From: BOG-1184 sp049514575
GTDB taxonomy: Bacteria > Fibrobacterota > Chitinivibrionia > Chitinivibrionales > Chitinispirillaceae
Direction of reading: 5' to 3'
NCBI GenBank assembly: GCA_049514575.1
Contig: JBEKUX010000006.1
Location: forward strand, 17,849 to 81,848
DNA: 64,000 bases
Positions 28,727 through 37,414 of this stretch are shown piece after piece. The notes beneath the pieces were generated by a model. That model saw nothing but the letters and a program-made list of their open reading frames with translations, made no database searches and had not been told where the DNA came from. A program made the position numbers and the translations under genes. Each line of letters starts with the position of its first letter. Position 1 is the first letter of the stretch.

Positions 28727-30202
28727 ATGAAAAAAGAATTTCACATTTATAACACCGCAACCCGTTCAAAAGAACTTTTTACCCCGCTGCACGACATCGT
28801 GGGGATGTACTGCTGCGGACCCACGGTATACAACTACGCCCATATTGGCAATCTGCGCACTTATATCTTCGAGGACGTTCTCAAGCGAGCGCTTTTTTCG
28901 CTCGGGTACAAGGTGAAACACGTCATCAACATAACCGATGTGGGACATCTTGTCTCAGATGCCGATACCGGAGAAGACAAGATGGAAAAAGGTGCAAAGC
29001 GCGAAGGCAAGAGCGTATGGGACATCGCCGCATTTTATACGCAGAAGTTCATGGAAAACATCCGCGATTTGAATATCCAGGCTCCCGACCTTTTTCCGAA
29101 GGCGACCGGCCATATTCCTCAGATGATTGCAATGGTGCAGGAGCTTGAGCGCAAGGGCCTTACCTACCGGACCAATGACGGCATTTATTTCGACGCCATG
29201 AAGTTTCCGGCCTATGCCGGTTTCGCCAGGCTCGATCCGGCTTCGATCAGGGCAGGGGAGCGAGTTGACATGGGCGATAAACGCTCGCCGACCGATTTTG
29301 CGCTCTGGAAATTCTCGCCCTCGGGCGCACAGCGCCAGATGGAGTGGAAAAGCCCGTGGGGAGTGGGCTTCCCGGGCTGGCACATCGAGTGCAGCGCCAT
29401 GGCGCTCGCGTACCTGCCGCAGCCGATAGAGATCCACTGCGGCGGCACCGACCACGTGCGTATCCACCATACGAACGAGATCGCGCAGGCCGAGGGCGCA
29501 ACCGGGAAGCAGTTCGTGCGGTACTGGCTGCACGGCGAATTTCTGGTGATCGACAAAGGAAAAATGGCAAAGTCGGGCGATAATTTCGTGACCCTCGATT
29601 CGTTCGCTGCGCAGAGAATTCCGCCGCTTGCGTACAGGTTTTTCTGTTTTTCCGCCCATTACCGGAGTCCGCTGGCGTTCAGCTGGGAAGGACTGAAGGG
29701 CGCGGCCGCAGGCCTTGCAAACCTCCGAAGGAGCCTTTCGACTGGTTCGCCGGAGAAAGGCGCGGTGGAGAAGAACGGGGCGACGCCTGAGGCCGTAGAA
29801 CGAATGCTCGAAAAATTCTACTCGGTGGTTTACGACGATCTCAACATGCCGCAGGCCATGGCCGCGCTGCATGAAATCGTACGCGACGAAAAAACGGCGA
29901 TTGCGCTCCGGCGCGGCGCCGCGGCCCGTGCCGACGAAATCCTGGGTCTTGATCTCCTTAAGCCTGCGGAGGAATCGGCCGCCGAGTCGTTTCCGGGTGA
30001 AAAGGGAACCACGATCAGGCTCATTGCAGGCCGCCCGCCGGCAGAAGGCCGGAAACGGGAGATCATTGAAAAGGTGCGGCAGCGGCAGCGCGCACGGGCG
30101 GACAAGGACTGGGCAATGGCCGACAGCCTTCGCAAGGAGCTCCTGCAACTCGGCGCAGCGGCCAGAGATCTGCCGGACGGAACAGTGGAAGTCACGCTGT
30201 AA
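28727..30202 (+). CDS. cysS: cysteine-tRNA ligase
   Basis: A 491-residue class I synthetase. The N-terminal zinc/HIGH region CCGPTVYNYAHIGN, the second zinc region with HIECSAMA and IHCGGTDH, and the KMSKS-type loop GKMAKSGDN are all present. The C-terminal helical domain is complete. The start at 28727 was chosen because MKKEFHIYNT begins the family; the upstream in-frame ATG at 28703 falls in repeat DNA. Confidence 0.96.
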   Translation: MKKEFHIYNTATRSKELFTPLHDIVGMYCCGPTVYNYAHIGNLRTYIFEDVLKRALFSLGYKVKHVINITDVGHLVSDADTGEDKMEKGAKREGKSVWDIAAFYTQKFMENIRDLNIQAPDLFPKATGHIPQMIAMVQELERKGLTYRTNDGIYFDAMKFPAYAGFARLDPASIRAGERVDMGDKRSPTDFALWKFSPSGAQRQMEWKSPWGVGFPGWHIECSAMALAYLPQPIEIHCGGTDHVRIHHTNEIAQAEGATGKQFVRYWLHGEFLVIDKGKMAKSGDNFVTLDSFAAQRIPPLAYRFFCFSAHYRSPLAFSWEGLKGAAAGLANLRRSLSTGSPEKGAVEKNGATPEAVERMLEKFYSVVYDDLNMPQAMAALHEIVRDEKTAIALRRGAAARADEILGLDLLKPAEESAAESFPGEKGTTIRLIAGRPPAEGRKREIIEKVRQRQRARADKDWAMADSLRKELLQLGAAARDLPDGTVEVTL

Positions 30203-30265
30203 ACTTAAAACAGCCCTGCTACACGAATTATTTTTCTGTTGTCACCAAATAATGTCGGAGGAACC

Positions 30266-30862
30266 ATGGGTAAAGAAAAAGAACAGGCTGAAGGTTTTGA
30301 GAAGAACATGAAGCGCATCATGCTCGGCTCCGAAATGGAGGAGCAGTTTCTGAAACGCCGCGAGATATTCCTGTGGGGCGAGATCAGCGACGATACTGCG
30401 GAAGCCATTGTCAAGAGGATACTCTATTTCGACGGGCAGTCGAGCGACGATATCACGATGTATATCAACAGCCCGGGCGGCGTCATCTCGGCCGGCCTTG
30501 CCATCTACGACGCGATGCAGAAGGCGAAGTCGGACATTGCCGTCGCATGCATGGGGCAGGCGGCGAGCATGGGAGCGCTTATCCTCTGCGCCGGCACCAA
30601 GGGCAAGCGCGAAGCGTGGGAGCATGCCCGCGTGCTTATCCATCAGCCGCTCATTTCCGGGAACATGTTCGGGCCGGCCTCTGACCTGCAGATCCAGGCC
30701 GAAGAAATGCTCCACGTGCGGGACAACCTGAACGAAATCCTTGCGCGGCACACGGGCCAGTCCATTAAAAAGATCACCGAAGACACGGACCGCGACTATT
30801 TCATGTCTGCGGAAGAGGCGAAGACGTACGGTATTGTGGACCGCGTGGTGAAGAGAAAGTAA
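30266..30862 (+). CDS. clpP: ATP-dependent Clp protease proteolytic subunit
   Basis: A 198-residue serine protease of the ClpP barrel. The nucleophile is Ser101 in GQAASMGA and the catalytic His126 lies in VLIHQPL; the Asp is in the DTDRD stretch near the C-terminus. The start at 30266 is placed 4 bp after GGAGG. No clpX or clpA is adjacent. The N-terminus (EGFEKNMKRIMLGSEMEEQF) is slightly longer than in E. coli, so it may be one of several ClpP paralogues. Confidence 0.95.
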   Translation: MGKEKEQAEGFEKNMKRIMLGSEMEEQFLKRREIFLWGEISDDTAEAIVKRILYFDGQSSDDITMYINSPGGVISAGLAIYDAMQKAKSDIAVACMGQAASMGALILCAGTKGKREAWEHARVLIHQPLISGNMFGPASDLQIQAEEMLHVRDNLNEILARHTGQSIKKITEDTDRDYFMSAEEAKTYGIVDRVVKRK

Positions 30863-31048
30863 AGCTGATGCCAGTAATCGATAGGATATAGAGACATTTC
30901 TGTATCCGTTAAAAAGCGTAATTTGATAATTCAATAGATTTTTCCCGCCTTGTTTTGCGGCCTCAGCAACATTCCAATAGGTTATTTTAAACTGAATACA
31001 GAGCGGTTTCAGCTTCTTTGCGCGTCTTACCTGTGTGAGAAAGGAACC

Positions 31049-31573
31049 ATGGCCGGCATCAACCGCGAGACTGAAAATGAACTGCGGGTGTTATACGAAC
31101 GGTATGCGTCGCTGGTCCATGCGCGGTGCCGCTCGATCCTGCATTCGGAGGACGAAGCGTGGGACGCTACGCAGGAGGTATTCATGAAGCTCATCAATGC
31201 GCTGCGGTCTATCGAAAAAAAAGAGTCGATCTATTCGTGGCTCCTGAGCGCCTCAACCAACCACTGCATTTCCCTGCTGCGAAGGCGAAGAAGCGTGAGA
31301 TTTAACGAGGAGATCCACAGCGCCGGGGCATCGGACCATGTTCCGCAACAGGAGCGCGCATTACTGCTTAAAGAGGTGCTGCATCGATTTCTTCTGCCGT
31401 GGGACCGCAAAGTGCGCGAAGTGGTCATGTACGCCTATTTCGACGGATACAGACAGGAAGAGATCGTCCGGCTTACGGGCCTCGGCGCATCGACCATCCG
31501 CAAATATCTTACGCGTTTCAAACGGAAGTCGGCTGAATCCGGTTTGAAGTTTGAGGAGGTCATCTATGGCTGA
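31049..31573 (+). CDS. ECF-type RNA polymerase sigma factor
   Basis: A 174-residue sigma-70 family protein. Region 2 runs from about 10 to 80 (AWDATQEVFMKLINAL; SWLLSASTNHCISLLRRRR) and region 4 from about 115 to 165 (YAYFDGYRQEEIVRLTG, STIRKYLTRFKRK). The start at 31049 follows AAGGA. Its stop overlaps by 8 bp the start of a zinc-finger anti-sigma gene, a standard pairing. It probably directs the envelope genes that follow. Confidence 0.9.
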   Translation: MAGINRETENELRVLYERYASLVHARCRSILHSEDEAWDATQEVFMKLINALRSIEKKESIYSWLLSASTNHCISLLRRRRSVRFNEEIHSAGASDHVPQQERALLLKEVLHRFLLPWDRKVREVVMYAYFDGYRQEEIVRLTGLGASTIRKYLTRFKRKSAESGLKFEEVIYG

Positions 31574-32369
31574 TGCCTGCATCCGACGTCTCGACGTCGA
31601 GCTTTATAGTGCCGGAGATTTATCCGCAGCGGCGGCAGCCGGGCTTGCGGAGCACCTGCATTCCTGCCCGTCATGCAGCGCCTATCTGGCGAAATTGAAG
31701 AAGGAACGCGAAGAGTTTCTCCGTGCGCACCCGTTCGCGGAATTTCTGTCGGCCGGTGTCGCTGATAACCGCGGTGAACGCTGGTACGAAAAGCTTATAA
31801 CAGCACTGTCGTTTCCGGTTATTCGTCCGGTGCTGGCGCCTGTGGCTATACTTCTGGTGGCGGCCGTTGTTGTTCCCTTTATAATAAAACCGGCAGGAAA
31901 CGACATCCGCTATAAAGGCGCGCCCGGTAAGAGCGCGCTCGCTCTTTCATATATTTACAAAAGGGATGGCGCCGTTCATACAAGCACCCCACAGGACCTG
32001 TTCCGCGTCGGCGACCAGGTGCAGGTATTCTATTCCTCGGACAAAGAGCAGAACGTAAGTCTGTTCAGCGTCGACAGTAAGGGCGTCGTTTCGTTTTATC
32101 AGCCGGATGCACAGTCGGCACTCTGCAGCATCCGCTCCGGCGCCGGCCCGCAGGTTGCATATCCGAAGAGTATCGTGCTCGACAGCACGCAGGGCGCCGA
32201 GCTCGTGGTCGCGGTCTTTTCCGAAGAGCCGTTTGATACGAATCAGATAAAAAAATGGGTAGCAGGATTTAAAATAACGGCGGATATGGTTACTCTTGAA
32301 AAGACGGTCAAGAGCAATCCGCCGGCGAAGAAAAATATTGTACAGACGTTGTTGCTCAAAAAAGGATAG
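31566..32369 (+). CDS. anti-sigma factor with zinc finger and DUF4384-like domain
   Basis: A 267-residue membrane protein. The N-terminal H30-x3-C34-x2-C37 motif (HLHSCPSC) is the zinc anti-sigma signature. A single membrane helix at about 86-108 (LAPVAILLVAAVVVPFII) is followed by an external domain of DUF4384 type (LFRVGDQVQVFYSSDKEQ, VSLFSVDSKGVVSFYQPD). It should hold the preceding sigma factor at the membrane until an envelope signal releases it. GAGGAGGT precedes the start. Confidence 0.85.
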   Translation: MADACIRRLDVELYSAGDLSAAAAAGLAEHLHSCPSCSAYLAKLKKEREEFLRAHPFAEFLSAGVADNRGERWYEKLITALSFPVIRPVLAPVAILLVAAVVVPFIIKPAGNDIRYKGAPGKSALALSYIYKRDGAVHTSTPQDLFRVGDQVQVFYSSDKEQNVSLFSVDSKGVVSFYQPDAQSALCSIRSGAGPQVAYPKSIVLDSTQGAELVVAVFSEEPFDTNQIKKWVAGFKITADMVTLEKTVKSNPPAKKNIVQTLLLKKG

Positions 32370-32393
32370 TTGTAAGTATAATAACATGTTTTG

Positions 32394-32765
32394 GTTTGCT
32401 GTGCCCAGTGTCCCCCGGGTGCCGATATTGCCTAGAGGCCTTATTAAGGATAACAGTGTTATCTAAAGACCTTTTAAGGATAAAAAGATTTATGCTTAAA
32501 ACGGTACTTAGAACGGCCAAGCAACGATCTTCTGTGTGGGGGCACTGTCAAGCTGTCTTGTCACTCAAAATCAACTTCAAATTCAAACCCCTGGCTCTTT
32601 GGGAGGAGGGGGCAAGGAGGAGAGGTCAAATTTTGCGTGAGGCATGCTCCCGTAGGGAGGGTGGTGATTTCGTAGGGGCGATTCATGAATCGCCCATTGT
32701 GTAGAGACGCACGGCCGTGCGTCTCTACATGCCGGCCCCTGCGGAGCAGGAGGCACGCCCAAGAA
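32394..32765. repeat. composite repeat block before the caspase gene
   Basis: A 419-bp gap (32370-32788) filled with repeats. Family III pieces are at 32394-32435 and 32518-32570 (CCAAGCAACGATCTTCTGTG), with its right end at 32741-32765. The block also holds a palindrome GGGCGATTCATGAATCGCCC at 32676-32695 and a perfect 28-bp palindrome at 32701-32728 (GTAGAGACGCACGG and its mirror). These look like nested insertions. There is no clear promoter; a weak start region for the next gene follows directly. Confidence 0.65.
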
Positions 32766-32788
32766 GAAATAGAGTATTGGATAATTCC

Positions 32789-34369
32789 ATGGATACAAGA
32801 AGAAATCTAACAACAATAATAATTCTAACCTTTATTTTTACCGCCTCCGCCGCCCGGTATGCTCTTCTTATCGGCTGCAATTACGGGGGGAGCGAGGTAG
32901 AGCAACTGGAATGGGCCGAAGCTGATGCCGGACGGTTTGCCTCGCTGCTCACCGACCTCGGCGGTTTTGACTCGTCCGCAACCGTGACGCTGCTCCACCC
33001 GGACAGTGTGGCCCTTGACAAAGAACTGGACCGGACCGCCGCCCTGCTGCGATCGTCAAAGACGCCGGAAAACGATCTCTTCCTCCTGTATTACTCCGGC
33101 CATGCCGACGGCCTCGACATACTTTTAGGCGCCACCAAATATCCGCTTAAAAAAGTTCAAAGGTATCTGGATTCCCTGCCGGCCGCCATCCGCATCGGCG
33201 TGTTCGACGCGTGCCAGAGCGGCGCGATCACTGCCTACAAAGGCGGCAAGCCGGCTGAACCGTTCTATCTCACTGATCCGCAGAAGATCAAGGGCGAGGT
33301 CATCATTGCGTCAACCGCGGCCAACGAGCGGGCCCAGGAGTCCGAGTCGCTCAAAGGGTCGATATTCACTTTTTACTGGCTCAGCGGACTGCGGGGGAGC
33401 GCCGACGCATCGGGCGACCGCCGGGTGACTCTGGACGAAGCCTACCGGTACGCCTACCGCAAGACCGTGGAAACGTCGACGCTCACCGGCGGAGAAGCGC
33501 AGCACCCGATGTACCGGTTCAATATCCGCGGCGAGGGTGATATCACGCTGACCGATCTGACCGCGAGCGGCGGCGGCATTCGCTTCGACCGGACCTGCGA
33601 GGGGAAATTTTTAATTCTAAGCGACTCGTATACCGATATCTTCGCCGATTTTTCAAAGAAGAAAAGCACCGAATCGTTCGTATCGCTCGATCCGGGGAGT
33701 TACACGGTCATTAACGCGAACAACGGAGAGGTGGGCATGTACAGCTTCACGATCGGGGAAACGCACAGCAGCAAGGAAGGTTCGCAAACCGCCCCTGCGA
33801 TACAGCTTTCGCAATCCATGCTGGCGCCGAACCCGCTGACCGAGAGCAGGATCAAAGGCGCCAATGCCGTGGCGCAGGCGAAAATAGCTGCGCCCGCGAC
33901 TTCGCCGTTATCGACCTATGCCTGGGGCCTCGGTGCAGGAGTGCTTGCCACGCTCCGGAGCGGTAGCGGCAATTCCGAAAGGACCGTGTCATTCTGCTTT
34001 GCAAATACAATCTATATAAAGGACCACGCCGATCTTTTTTTCAACTTCTACTACCTTACCGGCGGTCTTAATTTCGGCGCGGACATCGGTTTTGATTTTT
34101 TGGGGAACCCTGCGTCCTCCGGTATTCTCGCCGGCGCCGGTGCAGGGCTCTATTATTTCGAGAAGAAAGGATTTTCTCCGGATAACGCCCTTTCACCCGC
34201 GCTTACCGCTCATATCGGGTATGCCGCCGATATTAATAAAAGCACCCAATTCATCGTGCAGGTTCCCTACACCGTTACCTTCAGCCCTTCTGCCGGCCAC
34301 AAAATCGGCATAGAACTGCGGCTGCTGTTCAGCGGCCAGTACAAGGATGTGAAAGTACTCAACTATTGA
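32789..34369 (+). CDS. secreted caspase-like peptidase fused to an outer-membrane barrel
   Basis: A 526-residue protein with a signal peptide (residues 1-21). A C14 peptidase domain follows, with the catalytic dyad His105 in YYSGHADG and Cys142 in FDACQSGA, then a linker of about 70 residues. The C-terminal 170 residues (from GLGAGVLATL) have the alternating pattern of a small outer-membrane barrel. This region is paralogous to the free protein at 35458-36018: GAGAGLYYFEK versus GAGVGAHYFDK, and FSGQYKDVKVLNY versus FSGRFKNIKKLNYN at the ends. The peptidase would face the periplasm while anchored in the outer membrane. Start 32789 precedes the signal peptide; its ribosome site is weak. Confidence 0.85.
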   Translation: MDTRRNLTTIIILTFIFTASAARYALLIGCNYGGSEVEQLEWAEADAGRFASLLTDLGGFDSSATVTLLHPDSVALDKELDRTAALLRSSKTPENDLFLLYYSGHADGLDILLGATKYPLKKVQRYLDSLPAAIRIGVFDACQSGAITAYKGGKPAEPFYLTDPQKIKGEVIIASTAANERAQESESLKGSIFTFYWLSGLRGSADASGDRRVTLDEAYRYAYRKTVETSTLTGGEAQHPMYRFNIRGEGDITLTDLTASGGGIRFDRTCEGKFLILSDSYTDIFADFSKKKSTESFVSLDPGSYTVINANNGEVGMYSFTIGETHSSKEGSQTAPAIQLSQSMLAPNPLTESRIKGANAVAQAKIAAPATSPLSTYAWGLGAGVLATLRSGSGNSERTVSFCFANTIYIKDHADLFFNFYYLTGGLNFGADIGFDFLGNPASSGILAGAGAGLYYFEKKGFSPDNALSPALTAHIGYAADINKSTQFIVQVPYTVTFSPSAGHKIGIELRLLFSGQYKDVKVLNY

Positions 34370-34589
34370 TATCGTGCAAATCATTCCCCGAACTTTTCGT
34401 TTTCAGCGTATTCAGTTTTTTTTACCTGCCAGGGGTCGGGTGATTTAAAAAAAAGCAGTAACCTATTGCTGTCCGATCCATCTAAATATTATATATATTA
34501 TAGTACGTGTCCTAAGCGGGTGTTGCAGCTATCGTGGATGAAAACGCTGAGTGCAGCGCCGCTCTTAACAAAGAAGAAAAGGAGGCAGT

Positions 34590-35126
34590 ATGTTGAAAGG
34601 TCGCAGGTGGGCAGCATTTTTCATGACGATCGCAGCAGCAGCGTGCGGCGTATTCGGCGGCTCGATTATCGGCGGTTGGACCATTAATACCGACGCCTCG
34701 GGTGGCGTGACGTCGCTGACATTATCCAATCCAAGGACCTATCTCAACATCGAGCAGACTATCGATATTGTTGTTGATTATCAGGGAACACCGATGAAGG
34801 GGACATGCAAATTCCGGAACGGCGTTCAAAAGGACCTCAATGTCCCGCAGGAAGTCCAGTTTTTCTGGGACGAATACAAGGGTGCGCATGCCATATGGGA
34901 ATATTTCGCTTCCATGAACAGGGTGGAGCTTTTCAACCCTGATGAAACGGTAATCCCCCCAATGATGTACGGCCGCAATTCCCGTGTCATCAGCAAGGCC
35001 GGCAATGAATATTTCGGGAAACTGGTCGAATTGCCGAGTAATTCCGACTGGTTCAAAATGGACATTGCAGGCAACATTGTGGTCATGTACCGGCATGCGA
35101 TCGCCGTGATACAGCAATTGAAATAG
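34590..35126 (+). CDS. secreted protein of unknown family
   Basis: A 178-residue protein with a signal peptide (MLKGRRWAAFFMTIAAAACG) and a strong GGAGG ribosome site. The predicted mature part has no motif that I recognise (SIIGGWTINTD, VDYQGTPMKGTCKFR, GNIVVMYRHAIAVIQQLK). It sits between the caspase-barrel gene and its free barrel paralogue on the same strand, with 220 and 331 bp gaps, so co-regulation is plausible but not shown. Confidence 0.75.
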   Translation: MLKGRRWAAFFMTIAAAACGVFGGSIIGGWTINTDASGGVTSLTLSNPRTYLNIEQTIDIVVDYQGTPMKGTCKFRNGVQKDLNVPQEVQFFWDEYKGAHAIWEYFASMNRVELFNPDETVIPPMMYGRNSRVISKAGNEYFGKLVELPSNSDWFKMDIAGNIVVMYRHAIAVIQQLK

Positions 35127-35457
35127 CCGCAGATAAAGTCGGCTGATTCGACAGATCGTTCAAGTATGCAATAGGATTGCATATTTTTCCCGCTGTTGCA
35201 GGGTTTTCCTCTAAAAAGATGTGCACCGCAATACACGAATAACCCTCTGCTATTATCTCCGGAACGTAACAATGGCACAGTCAGCAGGTGTTGTATATTA
35301 TTTGAGGCGTGTTTTTTTTAATCAATAGAGCGTTTTTATTAACGCCGCGCGTCTAATAGACGATCCCTGATCTTTTCCCTTCCCCCTTAATTAAGGGGGA
35401 AGGAGGCCGGAGGATAGGGATTAAAGCGGAAACTATTTTAATGAAAGTGAGGTGCGT
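35127..35457. other. intergenic region with a GGAAGG-type palindrome
   Basis: A 331-bp gap. It contains a perfect 26-bp palindrome at 35378-35403 (CCTTCCCCCTTAA mirrored around TTAA), similar in kind to the palindrome at 21050-21105. The segment nearest the next gene provides GAGGT 4 bp before its ATG. No gene or promoter could be assigned with confidence. Confidence 0.5.
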
Positions 35458-36018
35458 ATGACGAAGAAAGCGATTGTACTCGCGGCAATTCTGAGCATGG
35501 CGGCGACAATAGCGGCTGAGGATCCTTCGGAAAAAGGAATACCGACCTCTCCGCTGACGATTTACAGCGGCGGGATCGGCGTGGGCGCATTCAGATCGCT
35601 CAATAAAGACCTGCAGGCCGAACAGGAAAATTTTTTAAAGGTTTCATTTGAGAATACCGTGTATTTCAAAGAGAATATCGGCGTGTTTATTGACGTCGAC
35701 TGGTTCATCCCGGGAAATAATTACGGCGCCGATCTCGGGTTTGATATTATTCCCGTAACCGGATCTTTCCGTCCCTTTATCGGCGCAGGTGTCGGCGCGC
35801 ATTATTTTGATAAAACCGGCAAATTCGGCGACAATATCGGTCCGTCCGGCACCGTCCATATCGGGGTCGCGCTCGACCTGACCAATCGGGTGCAGATGCG
35901 GATACGGGTGCCGTATTTTTTCACTGCCGACAAAGCGAATGACCAGACCATCGGTGCGGAAATAGGATTTCTCTTTTCCGGCAGGTTTAAAAACATTAAA
36001 AAATTGAATTACAATTGA
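35458..36018 (+). CDS. small outer-membrane barrel protein, paralogue of the caspase C-terminal domain
   Basis: A 186-residue protein with a signal peptide (MTKKAIVLAAILSMAATIAA) and about eight amphipathic strands ending in Tyr-Asn, typical of a small beta-barrel. It aligns along its length with the last 170 residues of the caspase-like protein (VYFKENIGVF versus IYIKDHADLF; NYGADLGFDI versus NFGADIGFDF). The start at 35458 has GAGGT 4 bp upstream; an upstream ATG at 35452 is less likely. It could form a hetero-complex with the caspase barrel or be its ancestor. Confidence 0.82.
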   Translation: MTKKAIVLAAILSMAATIAAEDPSEKGIPTSPLTIYSGGIGVGAFRSLNKDLQAEQENFLKVSFENTVYFKENIGVFIDVDWFIPGNNYGADLGFDIIPVTGSFRPFIGAGVGAHYFDKTGKFGDNIGPSGTVHIGVALDLTNRVQMRIRVPYFFTADKANDQTIGAEIGFLFSGRFKNIKKLNYN

Positions 36019-36058
36019 TGCGCAGACGGATTTGAAAACATCATCAAAAGGAGCGGGT

Positions 36059-36637
36059 ATGGAAAAGTTTATTGGAATAGCGTTGATCGTGAGCCTGACG
36101 GCGGCAGGCGGAGTTTTTGCGGCGGACAAGGCGCCTCTCACGGAAAATAAAAACGTCACCGTGGTACAGGCCGCGTCCACGGTTGACGGGAAGTCGGAAA
36201 TCAGCGAAAAACTTCTGGAAGAGTGCATCGTCTCGCTGCCGCAGGTCGAAGACCTTGATGCTGAAGTGACCTCGCAGGTCGCTTTCATGAAGGAGATCAA
36301 CGGCGACCCGAATAAGAATGATTTCGTAAAAAGCTATCATGCCGTTATTGAGATCAATTATATGCTGCACCAGCAGTCGCTCATCATCGTGGCCACTTCT
36401 TCCATTCAGGGACAGGAGCCGGTGATGAAGGTGGTGGAGAAGACCCTGCGGCAGAGCAAGCTGTTTGAGTCCAATCCTTCAGAGGGCGAATATTACGCCG
36501 GCCGTTCCTTGCGCCAGTATTATTTCCCGACCGCAGAGGCGGCCATCAGCGATGTAAAACGTCGGGCGGGGATCTGGATCAAACAGCAGTCGGCCGTCGT
36601 TTGCAAACCGCAGGCTGCGGCGAAAAAAAACCAATAG
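36059..36637 (+). CDS. secreted protein of unknown function in the envelope module
   Basis: A 192-residue protein with a signal peptide (MEKFIGIALIVSLTAAGGVFA). The ribosome site AAAGGAG is well placed before 36059. The mature part is helical and charged, with no recognised motif (LLEECIVSLPQVEDLDAEV; RSLRQYYFPTAEAAISDVKR). It follows the barrel gene by 40 bp and precedes lpoB by 153 bp, so it probably belongs to the same transcription unit. Confidence 0.78.
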   Translation: MEKFIGIALIVSLTAAGGVFAADKAPLTENKNVTVVQAASTVDGKSEISEKLLEECIVSLPQVEDLDAEVTSQVAFMKEINGDPNKNDFVKSYHAVIEINYMLHQQSLIIVATSSIQGQEPVMKVVEKTLRQSKLFESNPSEGEYYAGRSLRQYYFPTAEAAISDVKRRAGIWIKQQSAVVCKPQAAAKKNQ

Positions 36638-36790
36638 TTGCTCATCAGAATGACAAAAGAGAATAGGGCCGCATCAGAAACTGCGGGGTTGTTTGAGAAG
36701 ATCATACAACGTATTTTTAACCATGATTCTCTTGAAAAAGGCAGGATTACCCTGATTTAAATGCGAAATAAATTCAACAAGGAGGCACAG

Positions 36791-37387
36791 ATGCGGAAGT
36801 ATACAAAGAAATGGTTGTTTATGGTTCTGCCGCTGCTTCTGGTCGGTTGCAGCACCAAGGTGTCGCGGGTGCAAAGCGATTCCACGATCGACCTTTCGGG
36901 CAGATGGAACGATGCGGATTCCCGGCTCGTTGCCGAACAGATGGTGGGCGATTGTCTCGCCCAGCGGTGGCTTTACAAGTGGGATAGCCAGAACAAGCAG
37001 CCGGCCGTGATCATCGGGAAGATCACGAACAAAAGCCACGAACATATCAGCACCGAAACCTTTGCCAAGGACATAGAGCACGCCCTGCTCAATTCCGGCA
37101 AGGTGAATTTCGTCGCCTCAAAGGCTGAGCGCGACCAGATCCGCGATGAAAAGGCCGACCAGCAGGAAAACGCTTCGGCGCAGACCGCGAAATCGCTCCA
37201 CGAAGAGACCGGCGCAGACCTCATGATGCGCGGGGACCTCAATTCAATCGTGGACCAGGAAGGGAGCAAAGCGGTCATCTACTACCAGATCACCATGGAA
37301 CTCGTTGAAATCGAGAGCAACATGAAGGTCTGGATCGGTGAAAAGAAGATAAAGAAATTCGTCGAACACGCCTCGACCACCTTCTAA
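36791..37387 (+). CDS. lpoB: penicillin-binding protein activator LpoB-like lipoprotein
   Basis: A 198-residue lipoprotein (lipobox LLLVGCS). The mature domain has the LpoB pattern: RWNDADSRLVAEQMVGDCLA, PAVIIGKITNKSHEHI, TETFAKDIEHALLNSGKVNF and the KSLHEETGADLMMRGDL region. In E. coli LpoB is an outer-membrane lipoprotein that stimulates PBP1b. GGAGG lies upstream. It is 27 bp from a COG3014-type lipoprotein gene, an arrangement seen in other Gram-negatives. Confidence 0.88.
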   Translation: MRKYTKKWLFMVLPLLLVGCSTKVSRVQSDSTIDLSGRWNDADSRLVAEQMVGDCLAQRWLYKWDSQNKQPAVIIGKITNKSHEHISTETFAKDIEHALLNSGKVNFVASKAERDQIRDEKADQQENASAQTAKSLHEETGADLMMRGDLNSIVDQEGSKAVIYYQITMELVEIESNMKVWIGEKKIKKFVEHASTTF

Positions 37388-37414
37388 CAGGCCATGGAAC
37401 GGCGGCATCGGGAC